Assembly (NCBI GenBank): GCA_902787975.1
Contig: CADAIP010000004.1
Location: 186,001 to 250,000, forward strand
Reading direction: 5' to 3'
Origin: Oscillospiraceae bacterium
Lineage (GTDB): Bacteria > Bacillota > Clostridia > Saccharofermentanales > Saccharofermentanaceae
DNA length: 64,000 nucleotides
In this document: in pieces, positions 17,162 to 25,929 of the stretch
How the letters are laid out: each line of letters starts with the position of its first letter
How positions within the stretch are numbered: position 1 is the stretch's first letter
Made by a program: the position numbers and the translations under genes
The notes under the pieces: model-generated
Told to the model about the DNA's origin: nothing
The model's input: only the letters and a program-made list of their open reading frames with translations
Databases searched by the model: none

Positions 17162-18415
17162 ATGAAGGTAGAATTCGGCTACGGCAAAGGCGTACAGACA
17201 GTAGATATCCCCGATAAGAATCTCGATCAGATCCTTGTAGCAAATGAGATCGAGCATGAAAGACGCGGCCCTGATGCCGTTGTTTATGCGCTCGAAAACC
17301 CTATCGGATCTCCCCGTCTCAAAGACCTTGTAAAACCGGGTCAGAAGATTTGCATCATCACAAGTGACATCTCAAGACCGATACCGAGTTTTGACGTAAT
17401 CCCCTCCATACTTGATGAGCTCTATCTGGCCGGATGCAAAAAAGAAGATATCTATGTCGTTTTCGCATTAGGCTCACACAGACCCCACACCGAAGAAGAA
17501 AAGAAAAAGCTTGTCGGCGAGCGTGTATACAGCGAAGTAAGATGCATCGATTCAGATCCTTCCGACTGCATTCATATGGGAGATACTTCAAGAGGAACTC
17601 CCGTTGATATCACAAGAAGCGTTGCAGAAGCTGATTTCAGGATCGGCGTAGGCAACATCGAGTTCCACTATTTTGCTGGTTACTCCGGCGGTGCCAAGGC
17701 CCTCATGCCCGGCGTATCAACACCTTCCGCCATCCAGGCAAACCACCGCATGATGATCGATGAAAAAGCATGCGCAGGCAACCTCAACGGCAACCCGATC
17801 AGAGCAGACATCGAAGAGTCAGAGACATTCTGCCATCTCTCGTTCATCGTTAATCCTATCCTTGACGAACATAAACATATTGTTTACTGCGTTGCAGGCG
17901 ACGTTACAAAGGCTCACAGAGCAGGCTGCACGTATCTCGATAAGATGTACAGAAAGCCGCTCAAGAGAAGAGCAGATATAGTATTGGTCTCTCAGGGAGG
18001 CGCGCCCAAGGATGCTAACCTTTATCAGACACAGAAAGCTTTGGACAACTCCAAGTATGCAGTAGCTGACGGCGGTACGATAATCGTTATCGGCGCTTGC
18101 AACGAAGGTTTGGGAAGTGCCAAGTTCGAGGAATGGCTCACTACTGCAAATACACCGGACGAACTCATCGAGAGAGTCGGAAGGGATTTCCAGCTGGGCG
18201 GACATAAAGCTGCAGCCATCGCAATGGTATTAAAGCATGCGAAGATCGTTCTCATATCCGAGATGGATGACGACTTCGTAAGAAGCATCTTCCTTGAGCC
18301 CATGCATTCTGCGCAGGAAGCATTCGATGAAGCATACGCAAGATATGGAGAAGACTGCTCTGTCATCTGCATGCCTTTTGGCGGTGCCACACTTCCGATG
18401 CCGCCTGAAGACTGA
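17162..18415 (+). CDS. LarA-family protein (nickel-pincer racemase/epimerase family)
   Basis: A 417-residue protein of the lactate racemase LarA family (DUF2088). LarA uses a nickel-pincer nucleotide to racemise 2-hydroxyacids. Residues that match the LarA active site are all present: the histidine of GSHRPH (H106), H169 in EFHYFAGYSGG, K179 in GGAKALMPG and H195 in ANHRMM. The start is ATG 17162, with GGAG 6 nt upstream; an ATG 43 codons earlier lacks this and gives a poorly conserved tail. The larB, larC and larE genes that build the cofactor are not in the window. Its substrate may be another 2-hydroxyacid, so no symbol is given. Confidence 0.85.
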   Translation: MKVEFGYGKGVQTVDIPDKNLDQILVANEIEHERRGPDAVVYALENPIGSPRLKDLVKPGQKICIITSDISRPIPSFDVIPSILDELYLAGCKKEDIYVVFALGSHRPHTEEEKKKLVGERVYSEVRCIDSDPSDCIHMGDTSRGTPVDITRSVAEADFRIGVGNIEFHYFAGYSGGAKALMPGVSTPSAIQANHRMMIDEKACAGNLNGNPIRADIEESETFCHLSFIVNPILDEHKHIVYCVAGDVTKAHRAGCTYLDKMYRKPLKRRADIVLVSQGGAPKDANLYQTQKALDNSKYAVADGGTIIVIGACNEGLGSAKFEEWLTTANTPDELIERVGRDFQLGGHKAAAIAMVLKHAKIVLISEMDDDFVRSIFLEPMHSAQEAFDEAYARYGEDCSVICMPFGGATLPMPPED

Positions 18416-18426
18416 GAATTCACTAA

Positions 18427-18461
18427 TTTATAACTAAATTCTTTTCAGGTTTAGTTATAAA
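18427..18461 (+). terminator. AT-rich hairpin after the LarA-like gene
   Basis: TTTATAACTAAA and TTTAGTTATAAA form a perfect 12-bp stem with an 11-nt loop. It lacks a clear T-run, so it may be a weak terminator or an operator for the PAP2 gene 35 nt downstream. Confidence 0.45.
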
Positions 18462-18495
18462 ATCCGTAATAGAGGAATTTTAATAGGGGATAAAT

Positions 18496-19107
18496 ATGGA
18501 TTGGGAAGCGTCGTTTCTTCTTTATATTCAGGAACACATAAGAACGGATTTTTTGAATCCGTTCATGACTGCTCTGACTCATACAGGTGATTACGGTATA
18601 TTTCTGATTGCGCTGGCAGTTCTTCTGCTCATCATCCCGAAGACCAGAAGGATCGGACTTATCGCAGGAATCAGCATTGCGATAGAAGCACTTCTGACCA
18701 ATGTTTTCATAAAGAATGCCGTTGCAAGAACAAGACCTTACGAAGCCATTGACGGACTTGTAAACCTCATAGAAAAGCAGAAGGACTACTCCTTCCCTTC
18801 CGGGCACAGCGGCGCGGCATTTGCAGTAATGGGAGCTATACTTGTAATAGCAATATTAGGACTTCCCGTAGCTGAAAAATCAGGTAAGATCACAAGAACA
18901 AAAATGAGCACTGCATATAAGATCGTTGCAGTCATAGCGATCATATATGCAATAGCACTGGCATTCTCAAGACTTTATGTAGGCGTTCACTATCCGACCG
19001 ATGTTCTCGGAGGAATACTCCTGGGAATCGCAACAAGTTTTGCATCATATTTTATCTACCGCGCAATACTCAAGGTCTATGCTCAGAAAAAAGCAAATGC
19101 AAATTAA
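18496..19107 (+). CDS. PAP2-family membrane phosphatase
   Basis: A 203-residue integral membrane protein of the phosphatidic acid phosphatase type 2 family, likely an undecaprenyl-pyrophosphate or lipid phosphate phosphatase. The three catalytic motifs are KNAVARTRP, PSGHSGAA and SRLYVGVHYPTD, with about six membrane spans in between. AGGGG precedes ATG 18496. It converges on the cyclase gene, sharing a terminator. Confidence 0.9.
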   Translation: MDWEASFLLYIQEHIRTDFLNPFMTALTHTGDYGIFLIALAVLLLIIPKTRRIGLIAGISIAIEALLTNVFIKNAVARTRPYEAIDGLVNLIEKQKDYSFPSGHSGAAFAVMGAILVIAILGLPVAEKSGKITRTKMSTAYKIVAVIAIIYAIALAFSRLYVGVHYPTDVLGGILLGIATSFASYFIYRAILKVYAQKKANAN

Positions 19108-19109
19108 AT

Positions 19110-19136
19110 AGGGCTTTCTCATTATGAGCAAGCCCT
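19110..19136. terminator. Bidirectional terminator between PAP2 and cyclase genes
   Basis: AGGGCTT plus CTCA pair with TGAG plus AAGCCCT (11 bp, one mismatch, 3-nt loop), placed between convergent genes. The flanking T-runs are modest on both sides. Confidence 0.65.
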
Positions 19137-19143
19137 GTTCTGA

Positions 19144-21447
19144 TTACTGGTTAAACTGTCTGCCTTTCTTCTTCCTTATCTTCTCATCATAAAGCAGTCT
19201 GTCAGCGTTGTTCATCGCTTCGTAGATATCAACTTTACCGGCGATCTTGAACTTATATATACCTGTACTCATCTCAATGGGATAAGGCTTTCCGGCGAAC
19301 TGATTGTATCTCTTTGTTACCTTCTCGATTCTCTCTTTCATTGAATCGACATCACAGTCAGAACCTGTAACTGCCAGAGAGATGAATTCATCGCCTCCGA
19401 TGCGTCCTATGATATCCATGTCTCTGAATGATTCCTGAAGGACATGGGCGATAGTCTTAAGCGCAAAGTCTCCGTCATCGTGACCATACTTGTCGTTGAT
19501 CATTTTAAGATTATCCATATCGGCATAACAGATGATCGCAACCTTTCCCTGATTGGAAGGTTCTTCCAATTCACGCTCAGCGTTTATGATGAATCCTCTT
19601 CTGTTATAAAGGCCCGTGAGCTCATCTTTCTGGGCGATCTCTTCAAGTTTTGTATTGTCTCTTATAAATCTCTCAAGTGACATCTGCAAAGACTGCTTGA
19701 CCTTGTTCTGTTCTTCTATCATGAACAGAGATCTGAGAGTGACTGAGAGCTGCGATGCAGCAGATGACACGCTGTATGAGCTCGTCAAATCAAGTTCGTT
19801 CACAAGAAGACCGTATATATCCGCGCCTACGAACATAGGTGCAACGATCATAGTGCGGCGCCCGTCACCTTTAATGAATTCATTTTGGAAGATGCTCTCC
19901 GTGCGCAGGAGCTGCTTAGCTTCAGGCAAAGCTCTGAGGCCTTCATCATCAAGAACAGCTTTAAGCAGGATCGATGCGGGCGGCATCCAGTCTGCTGTAC
20001 CGTTATTCTTGATATTACCCTGGAACAGATACAGCAATGATTTCTTAAATCCGATTCCTTTAAGGCTTCCCAAAAGCTGTTCATAAGGAATCTCTCTTTC
20101 GTTCTCGATCAGGAAGACTTCACCAACCTGACGGTTGATAACACCCTGCATCCTCTCGTTCCTTCTTCTGGCAACATCTGCGGGAAGAGTGCTCGAGAAT
20201 GTCATCCTTCTAAAGTATTTTGAGAAAACATCATGTACGATTACACGGTCGTGATCGTTATTAAATAAATCCAGTGCTTTGCTCTGCATTGCCTGAATGG
20301 AATTAAAGCATTTCTCACGTGATGACAAAAGGAACAGATCTGTTCTTAAAAGATTATAGAAGCAATCGTTCATGGCAGGTATCTTCGCCATCTTGTCTTC
20401 AGCTTTTAAGAAATCGACATAGGCATCGACAAGTTTTCGAAGACACTGTGATATCGGTTCATTATCAACGAAATCACTGAACAGATACTCTTCGATCCCG
20501 TTAAAGAAAGCGTCACTGTCTTCTAAAACATTATCAAGTTTCAGCCTTCTGCAGATAGCACTTATATCGAATTCATCACATCCGCAGGAACTGCGCTGCA
20601 CAAGATGCGTATCAACTGTCATATCATCTAATGCAGTACCCTCAAGGTAATGCTTCGCATTAAGGACAGCCTTGTAAGCCAGGGATGCTGAACTTGCTTC
20701 AACAGTCGTAAGAGGCGGTTCGAGTGATATAGCAAAAGCGTCGTCATCAAAGCCTCCGATCAGGATATCCTTGCCTGGTACGATGCCCTTCTTTCTAAAC
20801 GCATCGTAGCCGCCTGCCGCCATGGAATCATTGGCAAAAACAATCGCGTCAAGATGATCGTTATACTTAAGGAGTTCCTCTACCTCAGCCTCGCTGTTCA
20901 TTGAGAAATCACCATATACGACTTTATGCGCATCAAACGGAATATCATATTCCTTAAGAACGTCCCTGTATATATTAAGTCGCTCTCTCGCATCAGGGTT
21001 CGTAACAGGACCTGATACAAAACCGATCTCTCTTGCATCATGCTTTTCGATAAGGTGCTTTAAAAGCTCTGTAAGACCGGAACGGTTGTTAAATGTAACT
21101 GAAGGATATCCTTCAAAATCAGAGAACAGGCAGACGACAGGAACATTTGGCATCTTCTTAAGGAAGTTTGTCTGAGTTTCCGTGTCAGCTCTTGAGCAGA
21201 TTAAACCCTGAAAGATATAGATGATATCAACGTTTCTTTCAGTGGGAAGATCAAAGATAGAGTTATACTGATATTCGAATTTCTTATCAGCATATCTGCT
21301 GTCGGTCTTACCGACATAATGACCCGGGAATATAAACAGATTTGCATCCAAAACCTTGGCAGCCTGTTCAGCACCTATGGCAGCCTGGTTTGTAAAGTAA
21401 TTATCGATATCATCAATAACCAGACCAATGTTGATCCTTCGATTCAT
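19144..21447 (-). CDS. Diguanylate cyclase with LacI-type sugar-binding sensor domain
   Basis: A 767-residue protein. The first 290 residues are a periplasmic-binding/LacI-type ligand domain (INIGLVIDDIDNYFTNQAA, GGFDDDAFAISLEPPLTTVE) without the DNA-binding helix-turn-helix of LacI repressors and without a signal peptide, so it should sense a ligand in the cytoplasm. A helical middle (about 300-600) leads to a GGDEF domain with DELTGLYNRRGF and an intact GGDEF at 684. RDMD five residues before it is a product-inhibition (I) site of the RxxD type. It should make cyclic di-GMP in response to a small molecule. GGAG lies 9 nt from the ATG. It may be co-transcribed with the DUF47 gene 67 nt upstream. 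Confidence 0.88.
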   Translation of the reverse strand: MNRRINIGLVIDDIDNYFTNQAAIGAEQAAKVLDANLFIFPGHYVGKTDSRYADKKFEYQYNSIFDLPTERNVDIIYIFQGLICSRADTETQTNFLKKMPNVPVVCLFSDFEGYPSVTFNNRSGLTELLKHLIEKHDAREIGFVSGPVTNPDARERLNIYRDVLKEYDIPFDAHKVVYGDFSMNSEAEVEELLKYNDHLDAIVFANDSMAAGGYDAFRKKGIVPGKDILIGGFDDDAFAISLEPPLTTVEASSASLAYKAVLNAKHYLEGTALDDMTVDTHLVQRSSCGCDEFDISAICRRLKLDNVLEDSDAFFNGIEEYLFSDFVDNEPISQCLRKLVDAYVDFLKAEDKMAKIPAMNDCFYNLLRTDLFLLSSREKCFNSIQAMQSKALDLFNNDHDRVIVHDVFSKYFRRMTFSSTLPADVARRRNERMQGVINRQVGEVFLIENEREIPYEQLLGSLKGIGFKKSLLYLFQGNIKNNGTADWMPPASILLKAVLDDEGLRALPEAKQLLRTESIFQNEFIKGDGRRTMIVAPMFVGADIYGLLVNELDLTSSYSVSSAASQLSVTLRSLFMIEEQNKVKQSLQMSLERFIRDNTKLEEIAQKDELTGLYNRRGFIINAERELEEPSNQGKVAIICYADMDNLKMINDKYGHDDGDFALKTIAHVLQESFRDMDIIGRIGGDEFISLAVTGSDCDVDSMKERIEKVTKRYNQFAGKPYPIEMSTGIYKFKIAGKVDIYEAMNNADRLLYDEKIRKKKGRQFNQ

Positions 21448-21514
21448 TTAATGATTCTCCTTCATATATACGGTCATCTTTTCACTTTTTCAGATCAAAG
21501 ATAAGAAAACCGGA

Positions 21515-22168
21515 TCATTTTGTTTCTGTAAAGAATTCAGAACCGCTGTTGCGTGCTCTCATATACTTGTAGCAATCGTCAGCACTAACTTCAAATGCCT
21601 TGAATATATCCTTGCAGGCATCGTAAATAGCTTTGCACCTGATAATGTCGACTGTGTCATGAGGCTGTGAGAAGAGGCCGAAAATGAGCATGTCATACAT
21701 CTTATAGAAATCGACTTTGAAAGCATCAAATTCATTGATGGACCTTACGAACAATTCCTGTTTTTCAGGCTCATATGTGCGCATGAGATTAAGAAGATGA
21801 ATCTCTTTCTTGGCACAGCCTGCAATGGCATTGACGCTTGCCTTCATGCCCTGATTTACCGTCTTGGTGTTATAACGGACGATTGTCATCGAAAGCTCAT
21901 CGATCATGTCGATGCAGTCTTCAATATGTCTGGCTAATTTGAAGATATAGTTTCTTTTCTCGATATCAGATTCGACTTCATGCAATCTGTCTGCAAATGC
22001 ATGGAATACATGATCAGCATCATCTTCAAGTTTATTGATGCGTCTTGAGATCATGACCCTGTCTTCGATCTTCTCGAGCATACCCAGGAGCTCGACGCAT
22101 TCTTCGTTAAGTATCTCAGATAATTGCTGAGCCTGATCGAATAAATATTCGCGATCCTCGCCTGTCAT
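21515..22168 (-). CDS. DUF47 (PhoU-related) protein
   Basis: A 217-residue all-helical cytoplasmic protein of the DUF47/PhoU_div family, which usually accompanies low-affinity phosphate (Pit) transporters. Family features are the two repeated helical bundles with ISRRINKLEDDADHVFHAF and the conserved HIEDCIDMIDELS. No Pit transporter lies in the window. GGAGG precedes the ATG. It has its own promoter at 22212-22241. Confidence 0.8.
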   Translation of the reverse strand: MTGEDREYLFDQAQQLSEILNEECVELLGMLEKIEDRVMISRRINKLEDDADHVFHAFADRLHEVESDIEKRNYIFKLARHIEDCIDMIDELSMTIVRYNTKTVNQGMKASVNAIAGCAKKEIHLLNLMRTYEPEKQELFVRSINEFDAFKVDFYKMYDMLIFGLFSQPHDTVDIIRCKAIYDACKDIFKAFEVSADDCYKYMRARNSGSEFFTETK

Positions 22169-22211
22169 TAATCTATCCTCCGGGAGTAAAATTGTAATCC
22201 AATTTACAAGT

Positions 22212-22241
22212 ATTATATATTAGCAAAGATATTTTATCCAA
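22212..22241 (-). promoter_or_regulatory. Promoter of the DUF47 gene
   Basis: Minus strand TTGGAT (22241-22236), 18-bp spacer, TATAAT (22217-22212). Confidence 0.6.
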
Positions 22242-22273
22242 CTGAATACATTTCTCTAAAGCCCCGTGAGAAG

Positions 22274-22313
22274 ACAAAAAAATGCTGTCCCTCGTATCAA
22301 CTTGGAACAGCAT
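22274..22313 (-). terminator. Terminator of sepF
   Basis: Minus-strand ATGCTGT and ACAGCAT form a 7-bp stem with an 18-nt loop, followed by TTTTTTTG. Confidence 0.75.
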
Positions 22314-22340
22314 CTTGAATTGTAATTTTCTCTGTTTGGA

Positions 22341-22820
22341 TTAGAGAGCGGAAACCTTAGTACCCATCTGCTCTGCGTCCTGATTCTCAACTACGAGGTT
22401 AACAGACTTAGGTGTGCAGACAAATGTTGTCTTAACAGGTGTAGGCTCAACTCTTCCGCCCAATGCATAAACACCGCCGGAGATGTAGTCAACTACTCTC
22501 TGATTCTTATCTGTATTTGTGAGGTTGCAGATAACGATGTGGCCTTCACGGATGTGATCACAAACGATCTGGCTTGTTCTGATGTCATAAGGTGTAAGCA
22601 TAATGACTGTTGCGTTCTGCTGCATTACAGGTGTTGTAACTGCGGGCTCCTGAACGAAGGTGCGAGGCTCCTCAACGTAAGACTCCTCTGCAATAGGCTC
22701 TTGCTCGTATGCATCTTCTTCAATGTAGCCCTCTTCCTCACCGTAATAGTTTTCTTCCATCTCATCTTCTACAGGTGTGAACATGCTTCCGAAGAAATTC
22801 TTAACGTTAAAAGTGCCCAT
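22341..22820 (-). CDS. sepF: Cell division protein SepF
   Basis: Membrane anchor of the FtsZ ring in Gram-positive bacteria. The protein has 159 residues: a short N-terminal amphipathic start (MGTFNVKNFFGSMF), an acidic Glu/Tyr-rich linker (15-65) and the SepF core VIMLTPYDIRTSQIVCDHI through YISGGVYALGG, shown here in parts. ATG 22820 has AAGGAGG 9 nt upstream; the frame remains open for 36 codons upstream but without a ribosome binding site. It follows the PLP-homeostasis gene as in the ylmE-sepF clusters of Firmicutes, but has its own promoter. Confidence 0.93.
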   Translation of the reverse strand: MGTFNVKNFFGSMFTPVEDEMEENYYGEEEGYIEEDAYEQEPIAEESYVEEPRTFVQEPAVTTPVMQQNATVIMLTPYDIRTSQIVCDHIREGHIVICNLTNTDKNQRVVDYISGGVYALGGRVEPTPVKTTFVCTPKSVNLVVENQDAEQMGTKVSAL

Positions 22821-22878
22821 TTGTTTTTTCCTCCTTAAAAATTCGCCCGACCAAGGACATTCATATAAGATACTTCGG

Positions 22879-22907
22879 ATATTAACGAATTTTGATTTTC
22901 GCCTCAA
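22879..22907 (-). promoter_or_regulatory. Promoter of sepF
   Basis: Minus strand TTGAGG (22907-22902), 17-bp spacer, TAATAT (22884-22879). The leader is about 50 nt long. Confidence 0.55.
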
Positions 22908-22998
22908 TACTTTTGGGCGATATGACACAAGAAGGTAACTTAAAGCGGGGTTTTATTACAAAATGTAACAAAAATTAACGTTTTCTGATCGAACAATG

Positions 22999-23745
22999 TT
23001 ACAAAGGCTTATATTCCGCGCGGTTTCCGAATATTGCAGTACCGATCCTGATATGCGTGGAACCCTCGTAAATAGCGCTTTTATAGTCCTGGCTCATGCC
23101 CATGGAGAGCACTTTCCAGCTCTCAAGACCGGTATATGACTTAAGATCTTCAAATATCACTCTTGTCTTTGCGAACACTTCCCTTGCCTGTCCTTCATAT
23201 GTCTCAATAGGAGCCATTGTCATAAGGCCGCAGACCTCTACGGAAGGCAAATCCAGGATCTTGTCTAATGCAGGCTTTAATTCATGAGGCGCAAAGCCGT
23301 GCTTGCTCTCCTCGCCTGATACGTTAGCCTGTAACAAAATCCTCGTAGTAACATTGTTACCGGCTGATCTTTTCGAGATCTCCTCGGCAAGTTCAACGCT
23401 GTTTACGGAATGGATAAGATGTGTCTTTCCTATAATGTACTTTACTTTATTCTTTTGTAATGTACCTATAAGATGCCAGTTGACATCAAGGTCCAGAGCA
23501 GAAAATCTCTCGACCTTCGGAACGAGTTCCTGGACACGGTTCTCACCGAGATCTGTAAGGCCGCTTACGGCAGCTGACTCAGCATACTCGACCGGGAACA
23601 CCTTGGTTACACCGATGAGCGTAACGCTCCCCTTCTTTCTTCCTGAGGCAGCCACAGCTTCATCAATTGATTCTCTTACTGCCTGAATATTGTCTGAGAT
23701 TCTCTTCTTAAGATCTTCCGTAAAATCGTATTCCATATCAGTCAA
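22999..23745 (-). CDS. PLP homeostasis protein, YggS/YlmE family (TTG start)
   Basis: Binds pyridoxal phosphate and balances the B6 pool. It has about 248 residues, a TIM-barrel fold, the PLP lysine in LIGVTKVFP, the block LGENRVQEL, WHLIGTLQKNK and the phosphate-binding C-terminal MGMSQDYKSAIYEGSTHIRIG. The start is taken as TTG 23745, since GGAG is 6 nt upstream; the first ATG is three codons later at too great a distance. The start overlaps the stop of the HlyD-like gene by 8 nt, so translation is coupled. Confidence 0.93.
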   Translation of the reverse strand: MTDMEYDFTEDLKKRISDNIQAVRESIDEAVAASGRKKGSVTLIGVTKVFPVEYAESAAVSGLTDLGENRVQELVPKVERFSALDLDVNWHLIGTLQKNKVKYIIGKTHLIHSVNSVELAEEISKRSAGNNVTTRILLQANVSGEESKHGFAPHELKPALDKILDLPSVEVCGLMTMAPIETYEGQAREVFAKTRVIFEDLKSYTGLESWKVLSMGMSQDYKSAIYEGSTHIRIGTAIFGNRAEYKPL

Positions 23746-25924
23746 CTTTATCTCCGGGTTTAACCGTATTAGGGTTAGTAATAATTACAGTATTAAGATT
23801 CGGAACAGAAGATTTGCCGACCTGGTCGATGATCGCAAACTCTCTGTCATTATCCAGAATGATAACGCGGATTTCTTCAACGAAGCCCTGGTTATTCGTG
23901 TATACGGATGCGATACCTGAGAAGTCGGTTACTATGACCTTGTCAGTAGTCATTCCGAGACCGGTCGCCGTATCAACGAAGGATGCCATATAGCCTTCAG
24001 CATAAAGTCTGTCGAGTCTCTTAAGAGCCGCATAATCATTAGGCGTTGAGAACGCGACTATGTAGCCGCCGTCTTCCATGGCTTCCGTATAAACAACGGT
24101 ACAGCCAGCAACAGAAGTATTCGACAATTCAACAGGGTTGCCTTCCTCATCTGTTACGGCATTAGGGATTATCGTTACGTTGAAGATCGCATCCTCAGCG
24201 AATGTGTCAGGTCCTACGTTAGATCCCGGTGCGAGATATACACAGTAGCAGGGATTGCCCTTGGGAGCATAATAACCGTTTACAAGGCTCGGCATGGATA
24301 CTCTCATACCGTCTGTCTCTGTAATAACGATCTCGATGTCAACAGTTCTGAGGTCAAGGAGTGCTTCTACGCATCTTGATGTCTCGAAAGTAATGAGCAT
24401 TCCAGAAGAATCGCTCTCGCAGCGTACAACCTGGCAGTTATCGATCGAGATACCTTCTGTACGGATGTTGATGTCGTGATACGTACCTACGGCGAAATCA
24501 GATACGCCTGCATCTTCCGAAGAAAGATATACGGAAAGATACTGGCTCTCGTTCTGCGCGATCCTGACAACGGGTGCCTCAGCTTCAACATCGAGGTCAG
24601 AAGCGATGGCACCGACGGAATTATTGATATATCCCTTGATCTCCGTCATCGGCATTGAGAGGAACTGATCATAAGCGAGAATGTTCTCCTTGCCGTCAAG
24701 TCTGAATGATACGATACCAGGTCTGTGAGCCGTTACGACAGATGCATATTTCTCGAGCTGGGCTTCATAGACTGCCTCATCATTTCTTAAGACAGATAAT
24801 CTCTCGTCATCGAAATTGATCTTGCTCATCTCGTCCTCACGCTCATCAAGGATAACGTTGACCGACGAACTGTAAGATGACATGTTGCTTAAGTTTCCGC
24901 CCATTGAATCGTATCTTACGGAATCGAGGATCGTGGAAAGGTTCTTGTTATAGTTCCTGTAGATGACGTCTGCTTCAGCAACACCGCCCGACATGATAAG
25001 TTCCTGCTGTACATCGGAAATCTGAGACTGTACGTTTCTGAGATCCTGGACCGCGGACTTCATGTCCTCAGGAACGACGATAGCGAGTTCCTGTCCCTTA
25101 GCGACTCTGGAACCCTCTGTGATCTGTGTTACGAGCTCGCCGCCGTTAACGCACTCTATTGTGTCCTCATCTCTTACGACAAGCGCTCTCGCACCGATGG
25201 TGTGTTCTACCGCACCGGTGGTAACGAATGAGAAATTCGGTTTCTCTGCGATGTAGTCATATAAGTGGTGAACAACGAAAACAAGAACGAAAAGCGCTGA
25301 AGCAACTGCAACTGCTCCTAAAATGCCGTTTCTGATGGCACGGCTCTCCGCACTCTTCTGTGAAGGGTTCTTACGCTTATACTCGTTCTTCTCGATCTTT
25401 TCCTGCTCTCTGATCTTGGCTTCTTCCTTGCGCTTTGCCTGCTCAAGGATCTTTTGCTGTTCTCTTGCCTTGGCCATTTCCCTGGCTTTTGCCTTATCGG
25501 CAGCCGTCATGGGTCTCTTTGCCTGGGGTTTGGAAGAAGGCTTTGCGCCATGCTTTACAGGCTTGCCAAAAGATTTTTTCTGAACGTTCTTCTTTTCTGC
25601 TTCGGCTTTAACAGCATCCATCTGCGGGATGATGCTCTTGGCAGTATCTTCTTTGATTGCAGGAGCACCCTTCTGCTTCTGTGAAACCTTGGATACGGGT
25701 CTGTTTGCTCCCTTGGCATAAGGCTTGCCGCTTGCGGGTTTTGCTCCGTACTTTGCTACCTGAGGCTTCTTACCGGCCGGTTTTCCTGATTTAGCGACGG
25801 GTCTGCCTCCTGACTGCTTCATGCCCGGCTTAGAGGGCTTGCCTTTACCGCCTGCAGGTTTACCTGCAGTTTTTTTAGGCTGTCCCATCTCAGGACTGTT
25901 GTACCACTGTTTACCGTCTGCCAT
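23738..25924 (-). CDS. HlyD-like membrane protein with long basic N-terminal tail
   Basis: A 728-residue protein. Residues 1-190 are a low-complexity Lys/Pro/Gly/Ala-rich, strongly basic tail that should be cytoplasmic. One membrane span follows (201-219, ILGAVAVASALFVLVFVVHH in part). The extracytoplasmic part has a biotinyl/lipoyl-like hairpin (GGELVTQITEGSRVAKGQELAIVV), a coiled coil (about 270-390) and beta-barrel segments, the layout of HlyD/membrane-fusion adaptors. No ABC or RND partner is adjacent. It sits upstream of yggS and near sepF, so a role linked to division or envelope is possible. ATG 25924 begins 5 nt after the stop of the upstream gene. Confidence 0.78.
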   Translation of the reverse strand: MADGKQWYNSPEMGQPKKTAGKPAGGKGKPSKPGMKQSGGRPVAKSGKPAGKKPQVAKYGAKPASGKPYAKGANRPVSKVSQKQKGAPAIKEDTAKSIIPQMDAVKAEAEKKNVQKKSFGKPVKHGAKPSSKPQAKRPMTAADKAKAREMAKAREQQKILEQAKRKEEAKIREQEKIEKNEYKRKNPSQKSAESRAIRNGILGAVAVASALFVLVFVVHHLYDYIAEKPNFSFVTTGAVEHTIGARALVVRDEDTIECVNGGELVTQITEGSRVAKGQELAIVVPEDMKSAVQDLRNVQSQISDVQQELIMSGGVAEADVIYRNYNKNLSTILDSVRYDSMGGNLSNMSSYSSSVNVILDEREDEMSKINFDDERLSVLRNDEAVYEAQLEKYASVVTAHRPGIVSFRLDGKENILAYDQFLSMPMTEIKGYINNSVGAIASDLDVEAEAPVVRIAQNESQYLSVYLSSEDAGVSDFAVGTYHDINIRTEGISIDNCQVVRCESDSSGMLITFETSRCVEALLDLRTVDIEIVITETDGMRVSMPSLVNGYYAPKGNPCYCVYLAPGSNVGPDTFAEDAIFNVTIIPNAVTDEEGNPVELSNTSVAGCTVVYTEAMEDGGYIVAFSTPNDYAALKRLDRLYAEGYMASFVDTATGLGMTTDKVIVTDFSGIASVYTNNQGFVEEIRVIILDNDREFAIIDQVGKSSVPNLNTVIITNPNTVKPGDKVD

Positions 25925-25929
25925 ATTTA

